From Gemmatimonadota bacterium (GTDB taxonomy: Bacteria; Gemmatimonadota; Gemmatimonadetes; Gemmatimonadales; GWC2-71-9): DNA of 64,000 nucleotides. Of this stretch, positions 1 to 8,968 are shown in pieces. The notes beneath the pieces are model-generated. The model was not told the origin of the DNA and did not search any database. It saw only the letters and a list, made by a program, of their open reading frames with translations. Made by a program: the position numbers and the translations under genes. Each line of letters opens with the position of its first letter. The stretch's first letter is position 1. The stretch is from the NCBI GenBank assembly GCA_009692115.1, contig SHZU01000001.1, positions 194,345 through 258,344 of the forward strand. The letters run 5' to 3'.

Positions 1-1
1 G

Positions 2-997
2 GTGGCGGGTCCGCTGGCGGCCCAGGCCAATCTCAATGGAGCCGGCGCGACGTTTCCGAACCCGATCTATACGAAATGGTTCGACGCCTACGCCAAGAAG
101 ACCGGCATCAAGATCAACTATCAGTCGATCGGTTCGGGCGGCGGGATTCGTCAATTCACTCAAGGGACGGTCGACTTCGGCGCCTCCGACAGCCCAATGA
201 CCGACGAGCAAATCGCCTCGGTCAAGGGCAATGCGGCGCACATCCCGACCGTACTGGGCGCCGTAGTGCTGACCTACAACCTCCCGGCGGTCGGAGCCAC
301 GAAGCTCAAGCTCGACGCCCCAACGATTGCCGACATTTTCCTTGGGAAGATCACCAAGTGGAATGACCCCCGGATCGCGGCCCTCAATCCCGGCGCGAAG
401 CTCCCGGCGACCGACTTGTTGGTGGTCCACCGGTCCGACGGGTCGGGTACCACGTTCGTGTTCGTGGACTATCTCTCGAAGGTCTGGCCCGAATGGCGCA
501 CTAAGGTGGGCGCGGCCAACGCGGTGAATTGGCCCACCGGTTTGGGCGGCAAGGGCAACGAGGGCGTGACCCAGCAGGTCAAGCAACTCGAAGGCACCAT
601 CGGCTACGTCGAGCTGGTGTATGCCTTGGCCAACAAGCTTCAGTATGCGTCGGTGAAGAACCAAGCCGGCAAGATGGTCGACCCGACGCTCGAGACCGTC
701 ACCGCCGCGGCGGCCAGCGCCAAGCTCCCGAAGACCACGGATTTTCGGGTCTCGATCACCGACGCACCGGGCGACAAAGCGTATCCGATTGCGTCCTTCA
801 CCTGGCTCCTGGTCCAAGCCGACAACGCCGACGCCGTCAAGGGCAAGCAAATTCGGGACTTCCTCAACTGGATGGTCTCCGGCGACGCTCAGAAGATGGC
901 AACCGACTTGGGATATGCCCCGCTGCCCGGGGATGTCGCCGGGCTGGTCGAGGCACGGGTCAAGACCCTGATGGCGACGGGTAAGGCCATTTCCTGA
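2..997 (+). CDS. pstS: Phosphate ABC transporter substrate-binding protein PstS (5' partial)
   Basis: Periplasmic phosphate-binding protein of the high-affinity PstSCAB importer. The window opens inside the signal peptide: the first residues read AGPLAAQA, a typical cleavage end, followed by NLNGAGATFPNPIYTKW, which is how mature PstS proteins begin. Phosphate-pocket motifs are visible: SIGSGGGIRQF, DFGASDSPM and HRSDGSGTTFVF. The C-terminus looks complete. The GTG at base 2 is only a possible in-frame codon; the true start lies upstream of the window. The stop overlaps the pstC start (ATGA), so the genes are translationally coupled. Only the N-terminal leader is missing. Confidence 0.96.
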   Translation: MAGPLAAQANLNGAGATFPNPIYTKWFDAYAKKTGIKINYQSIGSGGGIRQFTQGTVDFGASDSPMTDEQIASVKGNAAHIPTVLGAVVLTYNLPAVGATKLKLDAPTIADIFLGKITKWNDPRIAALNPGAKLPATDLLVVHRSDGSGTTFVFVDYLSKVWPEWRTKVGAANAVNWPTGLGGKGNEGVTQQVKQLEGTIGYVELVYALANKLQYASVKNQAGKMVDPTLETVTAAAASAKLPKTTDFRVSITDAPGDKAYPIASFTWLLVQADNADAVKGKQIRDFLNWMVSGDAQKMATDLGYAPLPGDVAGLVEARVKTLMATGKAIS

Positions 998-1950
998 TGA
1001 AGGGGCCAGGGTCGGTCCTCGAAGGCCGGAACGTCGGCGACGCCGTATTTCGAGGCGTCCTGACCACCGCCGCTCTGGCGGTGCCGGCTCTCTTGGCCTT
1101 CCTGGTGTACGAACTGTGGGTGGGGTCCCGCCTCGCCATCGACCGGTATGGTCTTGGATTCGTCACCGGGTCGACGTGGGACCCGGTGACGGAGGAGTTC
1201 GGGGCGCTGCCGTTGATCTTCGGGACCGTCCTGTCAGCCGGCATCGCCCTGCTAATCGCCGTACCGCTTTCGTTAGGCGTGGCGATCTACCTGACCGAAT
1301 TCGCGCCGAAATGGCTCCGGCAGCCGGTGGCGTTTCTCATTGAACTCCTGGCCGCCATTCCGAGCGTCGTGTACGGCCTGTGGGGAATTTTTGTCCTGAT
1401 CCCGGTGCTCAAGTCCACCGTGTTTCCGTTTCTCCGCGACACCTTGGGTTTCTTGCCCTTCTTTCAGGGCCCGATTTACGGCAACTCGATGCTGGCCGCG
1501 GGGATCATCCTGGCCATCATGGTGATGCCGTACATCATGTCGGTGTCCCGGGAAGTCCTCAACGCGGTGCCCGCGAGCCAACGAGAGGCGGCCCTGGGAC
1601 TCGGGGCCACCCGGTGGGAAGCGGCGTGGACCGTCGTCGTCCCGTACGCCCGCTCGGGCATCCTTGGCGCCATCATCCTTGGACTGGGCCGCGCCCTGGG
1701 CGAGACGATGGCGGTGACGATGCTGATCGGCAATCGCAACGAAATCGCCGCCTCGCTCTTTGCACCTGGGTACACCATGGCGGCGGTCATCGCGAATGAA
1801 TTCAGCGAAGCCACCAGCGACATTCACTTCGCGGCCCTGACCTACGTGGCGCTGGTGTTGTTCGTCGTCACAGTGCTGATCAATGCCCTGGCCCGACTTC
1901 TGATCTGGCGGGTCTCGAAGGGCCAGCCTGGCGGGGGGCACGGGCTTTGA
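997..1950 (+). CDS. pstC: Phosphate ABC transporter permease PstC
   Basis: Inner-membrane permease of the Pst importer, 317 aa, the usual length. About six hydrophobic segments follow a short cytoplasmic N-terminus that begins MKGPGSVLEGRNVGDAVFRG. The binding-protein-dependent permease EAA-type loop is seen near residues 195-215 (SQREAALGLGATRWEA), where the PstB ATPase docks. It starts at the ATGA overlap with pstS and its TGA overlaps the TTG start of pstA. The alternative would be another ABC permease, but gene order and the PstC-like periplasmic loop make this call secure. Confidence 0.96.
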   Translation: MKGPGSVLEGRNVGDAVFRGVLTTAALAVPALLAFLVYELWVGSRLAIDRYGLGFVTGSTWDPVTEEFGALPLIFGTVLSAGIALLIAVPLSLGVAIYLTEFAPKWLRQPVAFLIELLAAIPSVVYGLWGIFVLIPVLKSTVFPFLRDTLGFLPFFQGPIYGNSMLAAGIILAIMVMPYIMSVSREVLNAVPASQREAALGLGATRWEAAWTVVVPYARSGILGAIILGLGRALGETMAVTMLIGNRNEIAASLFAPGYTMAAVIANEFSEATSDIHFAALTYVALVLFVVTVLINALARLLIWRVSKGQPGGGHGL

Positions 1951-2783
1951 ACCGGCTGGCTTGGCGGCGGTGGAAGAGCCGGATCATGGTCGGCCTGTTG
2001 ATGGCGGCCGTCTTGGTCGCGGTCACCCCGCTGGTGATGATTCTCGGCACCCTCATCATCAGAGGCGCCGGGAGCCTCAATCTCGACTTCTTTACCCAGA
2101 CACCGGCCCCGGCCGGTGAGACGGGCGGCGGAGTAGCCCATGCGATCGTCGGCACCCTGATGATGGTCGGGATGGCCGGCTTGATCGGCCTCCCGATCGG
2201 AATCGGCGCCGGGATCTACTCGGCCGAGTATCCGAAGACCAAGCTTGCCACGACGGCCCGGTTTGTGGCCGATGTGATGAACGGAACCCCGTCCATCGTC
2301 GTCGGAGTGTTCGTCTGGACCTTGATCGTCGCCCGAGTAAAGCACTTCTCGGGGTTTGCCGGGAGCGTCGCGATGGCCATCATCATGATCCCGATGGTGC
2401 TCCGAACCACTGAGGAGATGATCAAACTGGTCCCGCACTCCCTCCGGGAGGCGGCCCTGGCACTCGGCTATCCCCGGTGGCGGACCAGCCTGTCGATTGT
2501 GGTTCGGACCTGCCTCCCGGGGATCGTCACCGGAAGCCTGCTCGCGGTTGCCCGGGTGGCCGGCGAGACTGCCCCCCTGCTCTTCACGGCACTGGGCAGC
2601 CAGTTCATGAGCCGCGATTTGTCGCAACCAATCGCAGCGCTCCCGCTGACGGTGTTTACCTACGCCACCGGACCATATGACGATTGGCACCGGATTGCCT
2701 GGGCCACGGCATTGGTCCTGATCTTGGTGGTGCTGGTGCTCAGTATCCTGGCCCGGTTGGCGACGAGGCAGCGCCATGGATGA
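1947..2783 (+). CDS. pstA: Phosphate ABC transporter permease PstA
   Basis: Second inner-membrane permease of the Pst complex, 278 aa. The EAA loop reads [16 protein letters not shown], and the C-terminal part has the PstA-type [12 protein letters not shown] motif. I chose the TTG at 1947 because it forms a TTGA overlap with the pstC stop; the next in-frame ATG is at 1986 and would remove the basic N-terminus ([11 protein letters not shown]) before the first membrane segment. The 3' end overlaps the downstream pstB start by eight bases. Confidence 0.95.
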   Translation: MNRLAWRRWKSRIMVGLLMAAVLVAVTPLVMILGTLIIRGAGSLNLDFFTQTPAPAGETGGGVAHAIVGTLMMVGMAGLIGLPIGIGAGIYSAEYPKTKLATTARFVADVMNGTPSIVVGVFVWTLIVARVKHFSGFAGSVAMAIIMIPMVLRTTEEMIKLVPHSLREAALALGYPRWRTSLSIVVRTCLPGIVTGSLLAVARVAGETAPLLFTALGSQFMSRDLSQPIAALPLTVFTYATGPYDDWHRIAWATALVLILVVLVLSILARLATRQRHG

Positions 2784-3582
2784 GAGCTCGGCACTTGGCA
2801 CTCGGCACTCGACGCTCGGCGGGGAGGCGCTGGTGCGGGTACGGACCGTGGGGCTGACGGCGTACTACGGGACGTTGGCGGCGGTGAAGGACGTCTCGAT
2901 CGGGTTTGAGACCAACCGGGTCCACGCCCTCATTGGGCCGTCGGGGTGTGGGAAGTCGACTTTCTTGCGCACGATCAACCGGCTCCACGAAGTGGCGGGA
3001 GGCCACGTGACGGGGCGGGTGTTGCTCGACGGGGATGATGTCTACAGCAAACAAGTCAGCCTGACCCAGTTGCGGCGGCGGGTCGGGATGGTGTTTCAAC
3101 GGCCGACGCCCTTTCCGACAATGTCGATCTACCAGAACGTGGCTGCGGGGCTGAAGGTCGGGGACCAACCGGCGCGGGCCCGCCTCGACGAGATCGTGGA
3201 GCGGGCGCTCCGACAGGCGGCACTCTGGGACGAAGTCAAAGACCGGCTCCAGGCCAGCGCCATGGCGCTCTCGGGGGGCCAGCAGCAGCGGCTTTGCATC
3301 GCGCGGACCATCGCACCCGAGCCGGAGGTCGTCCTCCTCGACGAGCCGACCGCCTCGCTCGACCCCCAAGGGACCCAACGGATCGAAGAACTGCTCTTCG
3401 GGCTCAAGGCGCATTTTACGATCATCCTCGTAACCCACAACATGCAGCAGGCGGCCCGGTCATCGGACACCACGACGTTCTTCTACCTGGGCGACATGAT
3501 CGAGACCGGAGCGACGAAGCAGATGTTTACCACGCCGACGAATCCGCGAACCGAGGCCTATGTCACGGGGCGGTTCGGATGA
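2776..3582 (+). CDS. pstB: Phosphate ABC transporter ATPase PstB, first copy
   Basis: ATPase of the Pst importer, 268 aa. Walker A is GPSGCGKST, the Q-loop follows as [10 protein letters not shown], the signature is [13 protein letters not shown], and Walker B is [13 protein letters not shown]. The D-loop region ([11 protein letters not shown]) departs from the PstB consensus PCSALDPI kept by the next gene, so this is the more diverged copy. Codons 5-15 are a five-unit heptanucleotide array encoding SALGTRHS-like sequence. The conserved fold begins only at [11 protein letters not shown], and a GTG at 2833 could serve as an internal start. Two tandem pstB genes in one operon are uncommon but known. 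Confidence 0.93.
   Translation: MDESSALGTRHSTLGGEALVRVRTVGLTAYYGTLAAVKDVSIGFETNRVHALIGPSGCGKSTFLRTINRLHEVAGGHVTGRVLLDGDDVYSKQVSLTQLRRRVGMVFQRPTPFPTMSIYQNVAAGLKVGDQPARARLDEIVERALRQAALWDEVKDRLQASAMALSGGQQQRLCIARTIAPEPEVVLLDEPTASLDPQGTQRIEELLFGLKAHFTIILVTHNMQQAARSSDTTTFFYLGDMIETGATKQMFTTPTNPRTEAYVTGRFG
2787..2821 (+). repeat. Five-unit heptanucleotide array at the 5' end of pstB copy 1
   Basis: Five consecutive 7-bp units: CTCGGCA, CTTGGCA, CTCGGCA, CTCGACG, CTCGGCG. They lie within codons 4-16 of pstB copy 1, before the conserved ATPase fold. Because 7 is not a multiple of 3, gain or loss of one unit would shift the frame. Arrays of the same size recur at 3587, 7415, 7463 and 12221. Confidence 0.95.
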
Positions 3583-4358
3583 CGACCTCGGCACTCGGCG
3601 CTCGGCACTCGGCACTCGAGGCGGTGGGGTTTTCGTTCTACTACGGAGCCAGTCAGGCGCTATTTGATATTTCGTTTGGGCTCGACCGGCGGGCGGTGAC
3701 GGCGATCATTGGGCCGTCGGGGTGCGGCAAATCGACCTTCTTGCGGTCGATCAATCGGATGAATGACCTCGTGCCGGGGGCGCGGTATGAGGGCCGGATC
3801 GAGATCGAAGGGGTCTCGATCTTCGACCGATCGACGGATCTCGTCAGCTTGCGGCGCCGGATCGGGATGGTGTTTCAACGGCCGAATCCGTTTCCGAAGA
3901 CGATCTTCGAGAACGTCGCCTATGGGCCCCGACTCAATGCGTTAGTCCCCAAAAGTGAACTTTCCGAGGTCGTGGAACAGTGCTTGCGGCAGGCCGCCCT
4001 GTGGGACGAGGTCAAGGACCGGCTCAACCAGCCGGCCACGGGGCTATCCGGGGGCCAGCAACAGCGACTCTGCATTGCCCGCGCCCTGGGTAACCGGCCC
4101 GACATCCTGCTCATGGATGAGCCCTGCTCGGCCCTCGATCCGATCGCCACGCAGCGGATCGAGGAATTGATTTTCGAGTTGAAGCAACAGTACACTATTG
4201 TCATCGTGACGCACAACATGCAGCAAGCGGCCCGAGTCTCGGCAATGACTGGATTCTTCGACGCCGGCCGATTGATCGAGTACGGCGCGACCAATCAGAT
4301 CTTCACCGCGCCGAAGCACGAGCGGACGGAAGCCTATATCACCGGGAGGTTTGGATGA
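3579..4358 (+). CDS. pstB: Phosphate ABC transporter ATPase PstB, second copy
   Basis: Second PstB, 259 aa from the ATG at 3579, which overlaps the stop of copy 1 (ATGA). It carries the canonical PstB motifs: GPSGCGKST (Walker A), VFQRPNPFP (Q-loop), [15 protein letters not shown] (signature) and [18 protein letters not shown] (Walker B and D-loop). It is the better match to the family and probably the principal ATPase. Its N-terminus ([13 protein letters not shown]) is also encoded by a five-unit heptamer array directly after the start, and the fold begins at [13 protein letters not shown]. An upstream in-frame extension inside copy 1 is spurious. Confidence 0.95.
   Translation: MTTSALGARHSALEAVGFSFYYGASQALFDISFGLDRRAVTAIIGPSGCGKSTFLRSINRMNDLVPGARYEGRIEIEGVSIFDRSTDLVSLRRRIGMVFQRPNPFPKTIFENVAYGPRLNALVPKSELSEVVEQCLRQAALWDEVKDRLNQPATGLSGGQQQRLCIARALGNRPDILLMDEPCSALDPIATQRIEELIFELKQQYTIVIVTHNMQQAARVSAMTGFFDAGRLIEYGATNQIFTAPKHERTEAYITGRFG
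3587..3621 (+). repeat. Five-unit heptanucleotide array at the 5' end of pstB copy 2
   Basis: Units read CTCGGCA, CTCGGCG, CTCGGCA, CTCGGCA, CTCGAGG. The array starts eight bases after the A of the ATG, much as the array in copy 1 starts eleven bases after its ATG. It encodes residues 4-13 of the protein. Confidence 0.95.
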
Positions 4359-5038
4359 CCAGCGGAGGCCAGCGGCATTTTCACGACGAGTTGAGCCAAG
4401 TCAAGGTCCGGCTGCTCACGATGTCCAGCGAGGCGGAGGCGGCGGTCCAACTCGCCGTCGAGGCCCTGCTCGAACGGAGCGCCGAGAAGGCCGAGCGGGT
4501 CATCAAGGGCGACCGGGTCATCGACCTGATGGAGGTCGAGGTCGAGGAGCAATGCCTGAGCCTGCTGGCGCTCCAGCAACCGATGGCCAAGGACCTCCGG
4601 CTCCTCGTGGCCGGGATCAAAATCGCCAACGACCTCGAGCGGGTCGGCGATCACGCCGTCAACATCGCGCAATCGGCCGATCGCCTAGCCAAGCACCGGC
4701 CGATCACGCCCGAGCCGGAGATCCTCGAGATGGCCCGGTTGGCCCGCGAGATGTTGTCGGACGCACTTGAAGCCTTTGTCCGGGACGATGCGAATGCGGG
4801 CCGGGCAATTTGCCTCCGGGACGATAAGGTCGACGCCCTGAACCGGTCGATGTTCCGGATCCTCCTCACCCACATGATGGAGGATCCCCACTCGATCGGG
4901 TCCGGACTCGAGCTTCTCCTCGTGTCCCGGAACCTCGAGCGAATCGCGGACCTGGCGACGAACGTCGGGGAGGATGTAGTCTTCTTGGTGGAAGGCAAGT
5001 CGATCAAGCATCACGCCGAGGATTTCGGAGCCCAGTGA
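4355..5038 (+). CDS. phoU: Phosphate signalling regulator PhoU
   Basis: PhoU-type two-repeat helical protein, 227 aa, the usual length. It links PstSCAB activity to the PhoR/PhoB response and dampens phosphate uptake. Two PhoU repeats are seen: residues about 15-100, with a metal-binding-like run near [20 protein letters not shown], and about 115-210, with the repeated [17 protein letters not shown]. It starts at an ATGA overlap with pstB copy 2 and ends in a GTGA overlap with ppx. No phoR or phoB lies in the window. Confidence 0.95.
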   Translation: MTSGGQRHFHDELSQVKVRLLTMSSEAEAAVQLAVEALLERSAEKAERVIKGDRVIDLMEVEVEEQCLSLLALQQPMAKDLRLLVAGIKIANDLERVGDHAVNIAQSADRLAKHRPITPEPEILEMARLAREMLSDALEAFVRDDANAGRAICLRDDKVDALNRSMFRILLTHMMEDPHSIGSGLELLLVSRNLERIADLATNVGEDVVFLVEGKSIKHHAEDFGAQ

Positions 5039-6609
5039 CGGCCGCGAGCCACCCCCTTTCTCCCCCGGTTCCCGAGCGCATCGCCGCCATCGACGTCGGC
5101 TCGAACTCGATTCGGCTGTCAGTGGCGGAGTACGACCCCTCGAGCGGCCTTCGGATCATCGACGAAGTCAAAGACCAGCCGCGGCTCGCCATGGGGATTG
5201 CCGCCACCGGCAACCTCGACCAGCTCGCGATGGAGCGCGCGGTCGCCGTGATCAAGCGGATGAAGGAAGTCGCCGACCGTCGCCAGGTCAGCCGGATCCG
5301 GGCCGTGGCCACGTCGGCGGTGCGGGAAGCCGGCAACGGCCGCGAGTTCGTGAAACGGGTCAAGCGTGAGACCGGCATCACCCTCGAGGTCGTGACCGGT
5401 GATGTCGAGGCCAACCTGTCGTATCGGTCGGTGGCCCATCATTTCCAGCTCAACAACAAACGGGCCCTGATCGCCGACATCGGCGGGGGCAGCCTCGAGA
5501 TGGTCGGCGCCGTGAACGGGCTGGTCGAGATCACCTCCTCGCTGCCCCTTGGGGCCGTGCGACTGACGGAAATGTGGATCGTCGGCGACCGGTCAATCCA
5601 GAAGGAAGTCGGTGACCTCAGGCGCTGGGTCCGGAAGCGGCTCCGGAAGGCCCTGGCCCGGCGCGAGTGGATCAACGCCACCATGATCGGCTCGGGCGGG
5701 ACCTTCACCAACTTGGCCCGGATGGTGCGCGGGCGGCGCGGCTTCGACATCGGGGAGGCGGTGCATGGCGAGACCGTCACCACCGCCGAGGTCGAACAAA
5801 TGCTGGAGTGGCTGCAGACCAAGACATCCGAGGAGCGAGGCGCCGTGCCCGGCCTCAACCCTCAGCGCGCCGACATCATCCTGGCCGGCCTCGGCGTCAC
5901 TGCGGAGCTCCTCGACCTGATCGAGGCGCCGTCGCTCAGGGTCAGCGCCTACGGGCTCCGGGAAGGCCTCCTCCTCGAAATGGTTGGTGACGAACGAGCC
6001 TTGGCCGTCGATCCGCTCCGGGCCATGCGCGAGTTCGTGGACCGCTGCCAGGGCGACAAGCGCCATGTGGAGCAGGTCCGAGTCTTGGCCTTGGCTCTGT
6101 TCGACCGGCTCCATCATGTACTCCGGGCGCCACCCGCCGAGCGGGCCCTCCTCGAAGCGGCCACTCTGCTCCACGACGTGGGCCAGGTGGTCAGCTACCG
6201 AAGCCACCACAAGCACAGTTACCAATTGATCCTGCATGCCGACCGGCTCAGCCTCGGCTCGCGGGAGCGAACCCTGGTGGCCTTGATCAGCCGGTACCAC
6301 CGCAAGAAGGGACCGAGCCGGAAGCATGCCGAGTTCATCCGGCTCTCGGAGGCCGACCAGGAGACGGTCCGGCGGCTCTCGGGAATCCTTCGGGTGGCCG
6401 ACGGCCTCGACCGGGGCCATGCCGCGATGGTCGACCACATCTCCACCCGGCTCACCAAGGAGCAGCTTACGATCAGGGTCGGGCCCAAGAAGGCCGGCGC
6501 GGATCTCTCGCTCGAGGTGTGGGGCGCGTCCCGCAAGGCCGATGTGCTCGAAGGCGTCCTGGGCCGGAGTGTGGTGATTGCCCTCACCTCACCGGATCAG
6601 ACCCCGTAG
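5035..6609 (+). CDS. ppx: Exopolyphosphatase / pppGpp phosphohydrolase (Ppx/GppA) with HD domain
   Basis: Ppx/GppA hydrolase, 524 aa, which degrades polyphosphate or pppGpp. The N-terminal ASKHA fold (residues about 15-310) shows the phosphate loop IDVGSNSIRLSVAEYD and the second loop IADIGGGSLEMVG. The C-terminal HD-type domain (about 330-500) contains LLHDVGQ and SHHKHSYQLI. The GTG start at 5035 overlaps the phoU TGA. Its place at the end of the pst-phoU operon suggests phosphate storage is controlled together with uptake. The last 13 bases overlap the convergent aldehyde dehydrogenase gene. Confidence 0.93.
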   Translation: MTAASHPLSPPVPERIAAIDVGSNSIRLSVAEYDPSSGLRIIDEVKDQPRLAMGIAATGNLDQLAMERAVAVIKRMKEVADRRQVSRIRAVATSAVREAGNGREFVKRVKRETGITLEVVTGDVEANLSYRSVAHHFQLNNKRALIADIGGGSLEMVGAVNGLVEITSSLPLGAVRLTEMWIVGDRSIQKEVGDLRRWVRKRLRKALARREWINATMIGSGGTFTNLARMVRGRRGFDIGEAVHGETVTTAEVEQMLEWLQTKTSEERGAVPGLNPQRADIILAGLGVTAELLDLIEAPSLRVSAYGLREGLLLEMVGDERALAVDPLRAMREFVDRCQGDKRHVEQVRVLALALFDRLHHVLRAPPAERALLEAATLLHDVGQVVSYRSHHKHSYQLILHADRLSLGSRERTLVALISRYHRKKGPSRKHAEFIRLSEADQETVRRLSGILRVADGLDRGHAAMVDHISTRLTKEQLTIRVGPKKAGADLSLEVWGASRKADVLEGVLGRSVVIALTSPDQTP

Positions 6610-8951
6610 GGAACCCAGATGTTCTTGACTTGGGTGGCCTCGCGGAGAAACTCCTCACCGGCGCCCTCGGCGTCATCGAACCAATCGCGGGCCCGGCCGT
6701 AGTCGACCCAGGTCCGCTTCATGTTCCCGGCCGAGAGCCGCTCGACTTCCCCACTCATGGCCTCGGTGCCGAAATACCACATCCCGTCGACGTCGTCATG
6801 CCCAGCGAGCACCGGAGCCAGTTCCTGGACCCGGCCGGTCACGATGTTGATGACCCCGGCCGGCAGGTCCGAGGTGTCGAAGACCTGCGAGCACTCGAGG
6901 GCCGCCAGCGGGACGTCTTCCGACGGCACCACCACGACGGTATTCCCCATGGCCACAGCCGGCAGCACGGTGGACAGAAACCCGAGCAACGACGGCGACG
7001 GCGGCGCCACGATCCCAACGACGCCTAACGGCTCCGGCATGGCCAGCGTCACCGCCCGCATCGGCGTGGCGTGAACTCGTCCGTCGTACTTGTCGGCCCA
7101 CGCCGCGGCCCGACCCACCCGCCGCACCGCCGCCGCCACCTCGACGTGGGCCGCCGCCTCCGTCAGACCCGCGGTCCGGACCAGCCCGCCGGCGAATTCA
7201 TTCGCCCGGACCCCCAGATTCTCCCCGATGTAGTAGAGGATCTGAGCCCGCAGATGCGCCGTACTACGCCCCCACCCCCGGGCCGCCGCCTGCGCCGCCT
7301 CCACCGCGTTCCGGAGGTCCTTTCGATTCCCCAACCCAACCTCCCCCCCCGCCACCGCCATCATATACCCCGAGTCCGGCCGAACCTGTTTACCCCCGAT
7401 ATAGAGCTTGTAGGTTCGGCACTCGGCACTCGGCACTCGGCGCTCGGCGCCCAGCAACGCGGCCGAGTGCCGAGTGCCGAGTGCCGAGTGCCGAGTCACG
7501 TACTCAAAAAGGCCTTCGCGGCCGCCTTCCCGGCCGAAGCCGCTTTCCCGGTAGCCGCCGAAGCCGCTGGCGGCGTCGAAGACGTTGGTGCAGTTGATCC
7601 ATACTGTGCCGGCTTTGACTTGGGGGGCGATGTCGAGCGCGGTATTGACGTTTTCGGTCCAAATGCTCGCGGCCAGGCCGAACCGGGTGTTGTTGGCAAG
7701 TTCGACGGCTTCGGCGGGCGTCCGAAAAGTCATGGCTACGACCACCGGGCCAAAGATCTCCACTTGAGCCACGGTGGATGCCGGCGCCACCTCGGTCAAC
7801 ATCGAGGGAGGATAGTAGAGACCGTCCGACGGACACTCCCAACTCGGTTGCCAGAGCGTGGCGCCTTCGGCAACACCTTGGGCCACTAGGGAACGGATCC
7901 GTTCCAACTGGACCGGGGCGACGATCGCGCCGATGTCGACGGCCTTGTCGAGCGAATCACCGACCCGGAGCGTTTCCATCCGAGCCCGGAGCTTGGCATA
8001 GAGTAGGTCGGCCACCGGCTCCTGGACCAGAATCCGGGAACCGGCACAGCAGACCTGGCCCTGATTGAACCAGATCGCGTCGACCACGCCCTCGACGACA
8101 CTGTCGAGGTCGGCGTCGTCAAACACGATAAACGGCGATTTCCCTCCCAATTCGAGCGAGAGCTTCTTGCCGCTGCCCGCGGTGGCGATCCGGATGGTCC
8201 GGCCCACCTCGGTGGAGCCAGTGAAGGCAATCTTGTCGACGTCGGAGTGGTTGACGAGCGCCTCACCGGTGCGGCCATCGCCGGTGACAATATTAACGAC
8301 GCCCGGCGGGAGCCCGGCTCCGGCGCAAATCTCCCCGAACAGCAGCGCCGTCAGCGGCGTGTACTCGGCCGGTTTAAGGACGACCGTATTTCCCATGGCA
8401 AGCGCGGGCGCAATCTTCCAGGCCAGCATCAGGAGCGGGAAGTTCCACGGAATAATCTGCCCGACGACCCCGACCGGCCCATAGCCCGGGAGCTCAGTCT
8501 CCATCAGTTCGGCCCATCCGGCATGGTGATAGAAGTGCCGCGCCACAAGGGGAATATCGATATCCCGGGATTCCCGGATCGGCTTCCCGTTGTCGAGGCT
8601 CTCGAGTACGGCCAGGAGCCGGCTGTGTTTCTGGACCTGCCGGGCCATCGCATAGAGATGAGTAGCCCGCCGGTGGCCCCCAATCGCGACCCAACCGGGT
8701 GCCGCCGCCCGCGCCGCGGCCACGGCCAGGTCGACGTCGGCTGGGGTGCCCTGCGACACCTCCGCCAACCGGGCGCCGGTGGCCGGATTCACCGTGACCA
8801 AGGTGTCCGCACCGGGGGCGGTGAAGTTGCCCCCGATGAAATGACCGAACCGGCGGCCGAACCGGTCGAGCCAGGCATTCGCCAGGGCGGGAGACTCAGG
8901 GGCCGGGCCCCAAGCCATCGAATCGAAGGCATCGCGAACGGTTCTCGACAC
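6597..8951 (-). CDS. ALDH16-type two-domain aldehyde dehydrogenase
   Basis: 784-aa protein with a complete N-terminal aldehyde dehydrogenase domain (about 30-505) and a shorter second ALDH-like domain (about 530-784), the plan of the ALDH16 family. The first domain keeps the catalytic Glu267 (SLELGGKSP) and Cys301 (FNQGQVCCAGSR), so it should oxidise aldehydes to acids with NAD. The C-terminal domain has a Rossmann-like part (EPLGVVGIVAPP, MGNTVVVVPSE) but no GQxC catalytic segment, and ends in ATQVKNIWVPYGV. The interdomain linker is encoded by an inverted pair of heptamer arrays. deoC lies 17 bp upstream; acetaldehyde released by DeoC is a plausible substrate (inference). Confidence 0.9.
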   Translation of the reverse strand: MSRTVRDAFDSMAWGPAPESPALANAWLDRFGRRFGHFIGGNFTAPGADTLVTVNPATGARLAEVSQGTPADVDLAVAAARAAAPGWVAIGGHRRATHLYAMARQVQKHSRLLAVLESLDNGKPIRESRDIDIPLVARHFYHHAGWAELMETELPGYGPVGVVGQIIPWNFPLLMLAWKIAPALAMGNTVVLKPAEYTPLTALLFGEICAGAGLPPGVVNIVTGDGRTGEALVNHSDVDKIAFTGSTEVGRTIRIATAGSGKKLSLELGGKSPFIVFDDADLDSVVEGVVDAIWFNQGQVCCAGSRILVQEPVADLLYAKLRARMETLRVGDSLDKAVDIGAIVAPVQLERIRSLVAQGVAEGATLWQPSWECPSDGLYYPPSMLTEVAPASTVAQVEIFGPVVVAMTFRTPAEAVELANNTRFGLAASIWTENVNTALDIAPQVKAGTVWINCTNVFDAASGFGGYRESGFGREGGREGLFEYVTRHSALGTRHSAALLGAERRVPSAECRTYKLYIGGKQVRPDSGYMMAVAGGEVGLGNRKDLRNAVEAAQAAARGWGRSTAHLRAQILYYIGENLGVRANEFAGGLVRTAGLTEAAAHVEVAAAVRRVGRAAAWADKYDGRVHATPMRAVTLAMPEPLGVVGIVAPPSPSLLGFLSTVLPAVAMGNTVVVVPSEDVPLAALECSQVFDTSDLPAGVINIVTGRVQELAPVLAGHDDVDGMWYFGTEAMSGEVERLSAGNMKRTWVDYGRARDWFDDAEGAGEEFLREATQVKNIWVPYGV
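7415..7497. repeat. Inverted pair of five-unit heptamer arrays (35-bp arms, 13-base loop)
   Basis: Left arm 7415-7449: five CTCGGCA-type units (TTCGGCA, then CTCGGCA twice, then CTCGGCG twice). Right arm 7463-7497: five units of the reverse complement (CCGAGTG four times, then CCGAGTC). The 13-base spacer is CCCAGCAACGCGG. The arms could pair almost fully as a cruciform or RNA hairpin. On the coding (minus) strand the arms encode [12 protein letters not shown] and RRVPSAECR, exactly in the linker between the two ALDH domains. Confidence 0.95.
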
Positions 8952-8968
8952 AGGAGTCTCGGCGCTGG

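Noticed and set aside
7415-7497. Heptamer arrays as a CRISPR array.
   Set aside because: The units are 7 bp with no spacers, lie inside genes, and no cas gene is near.
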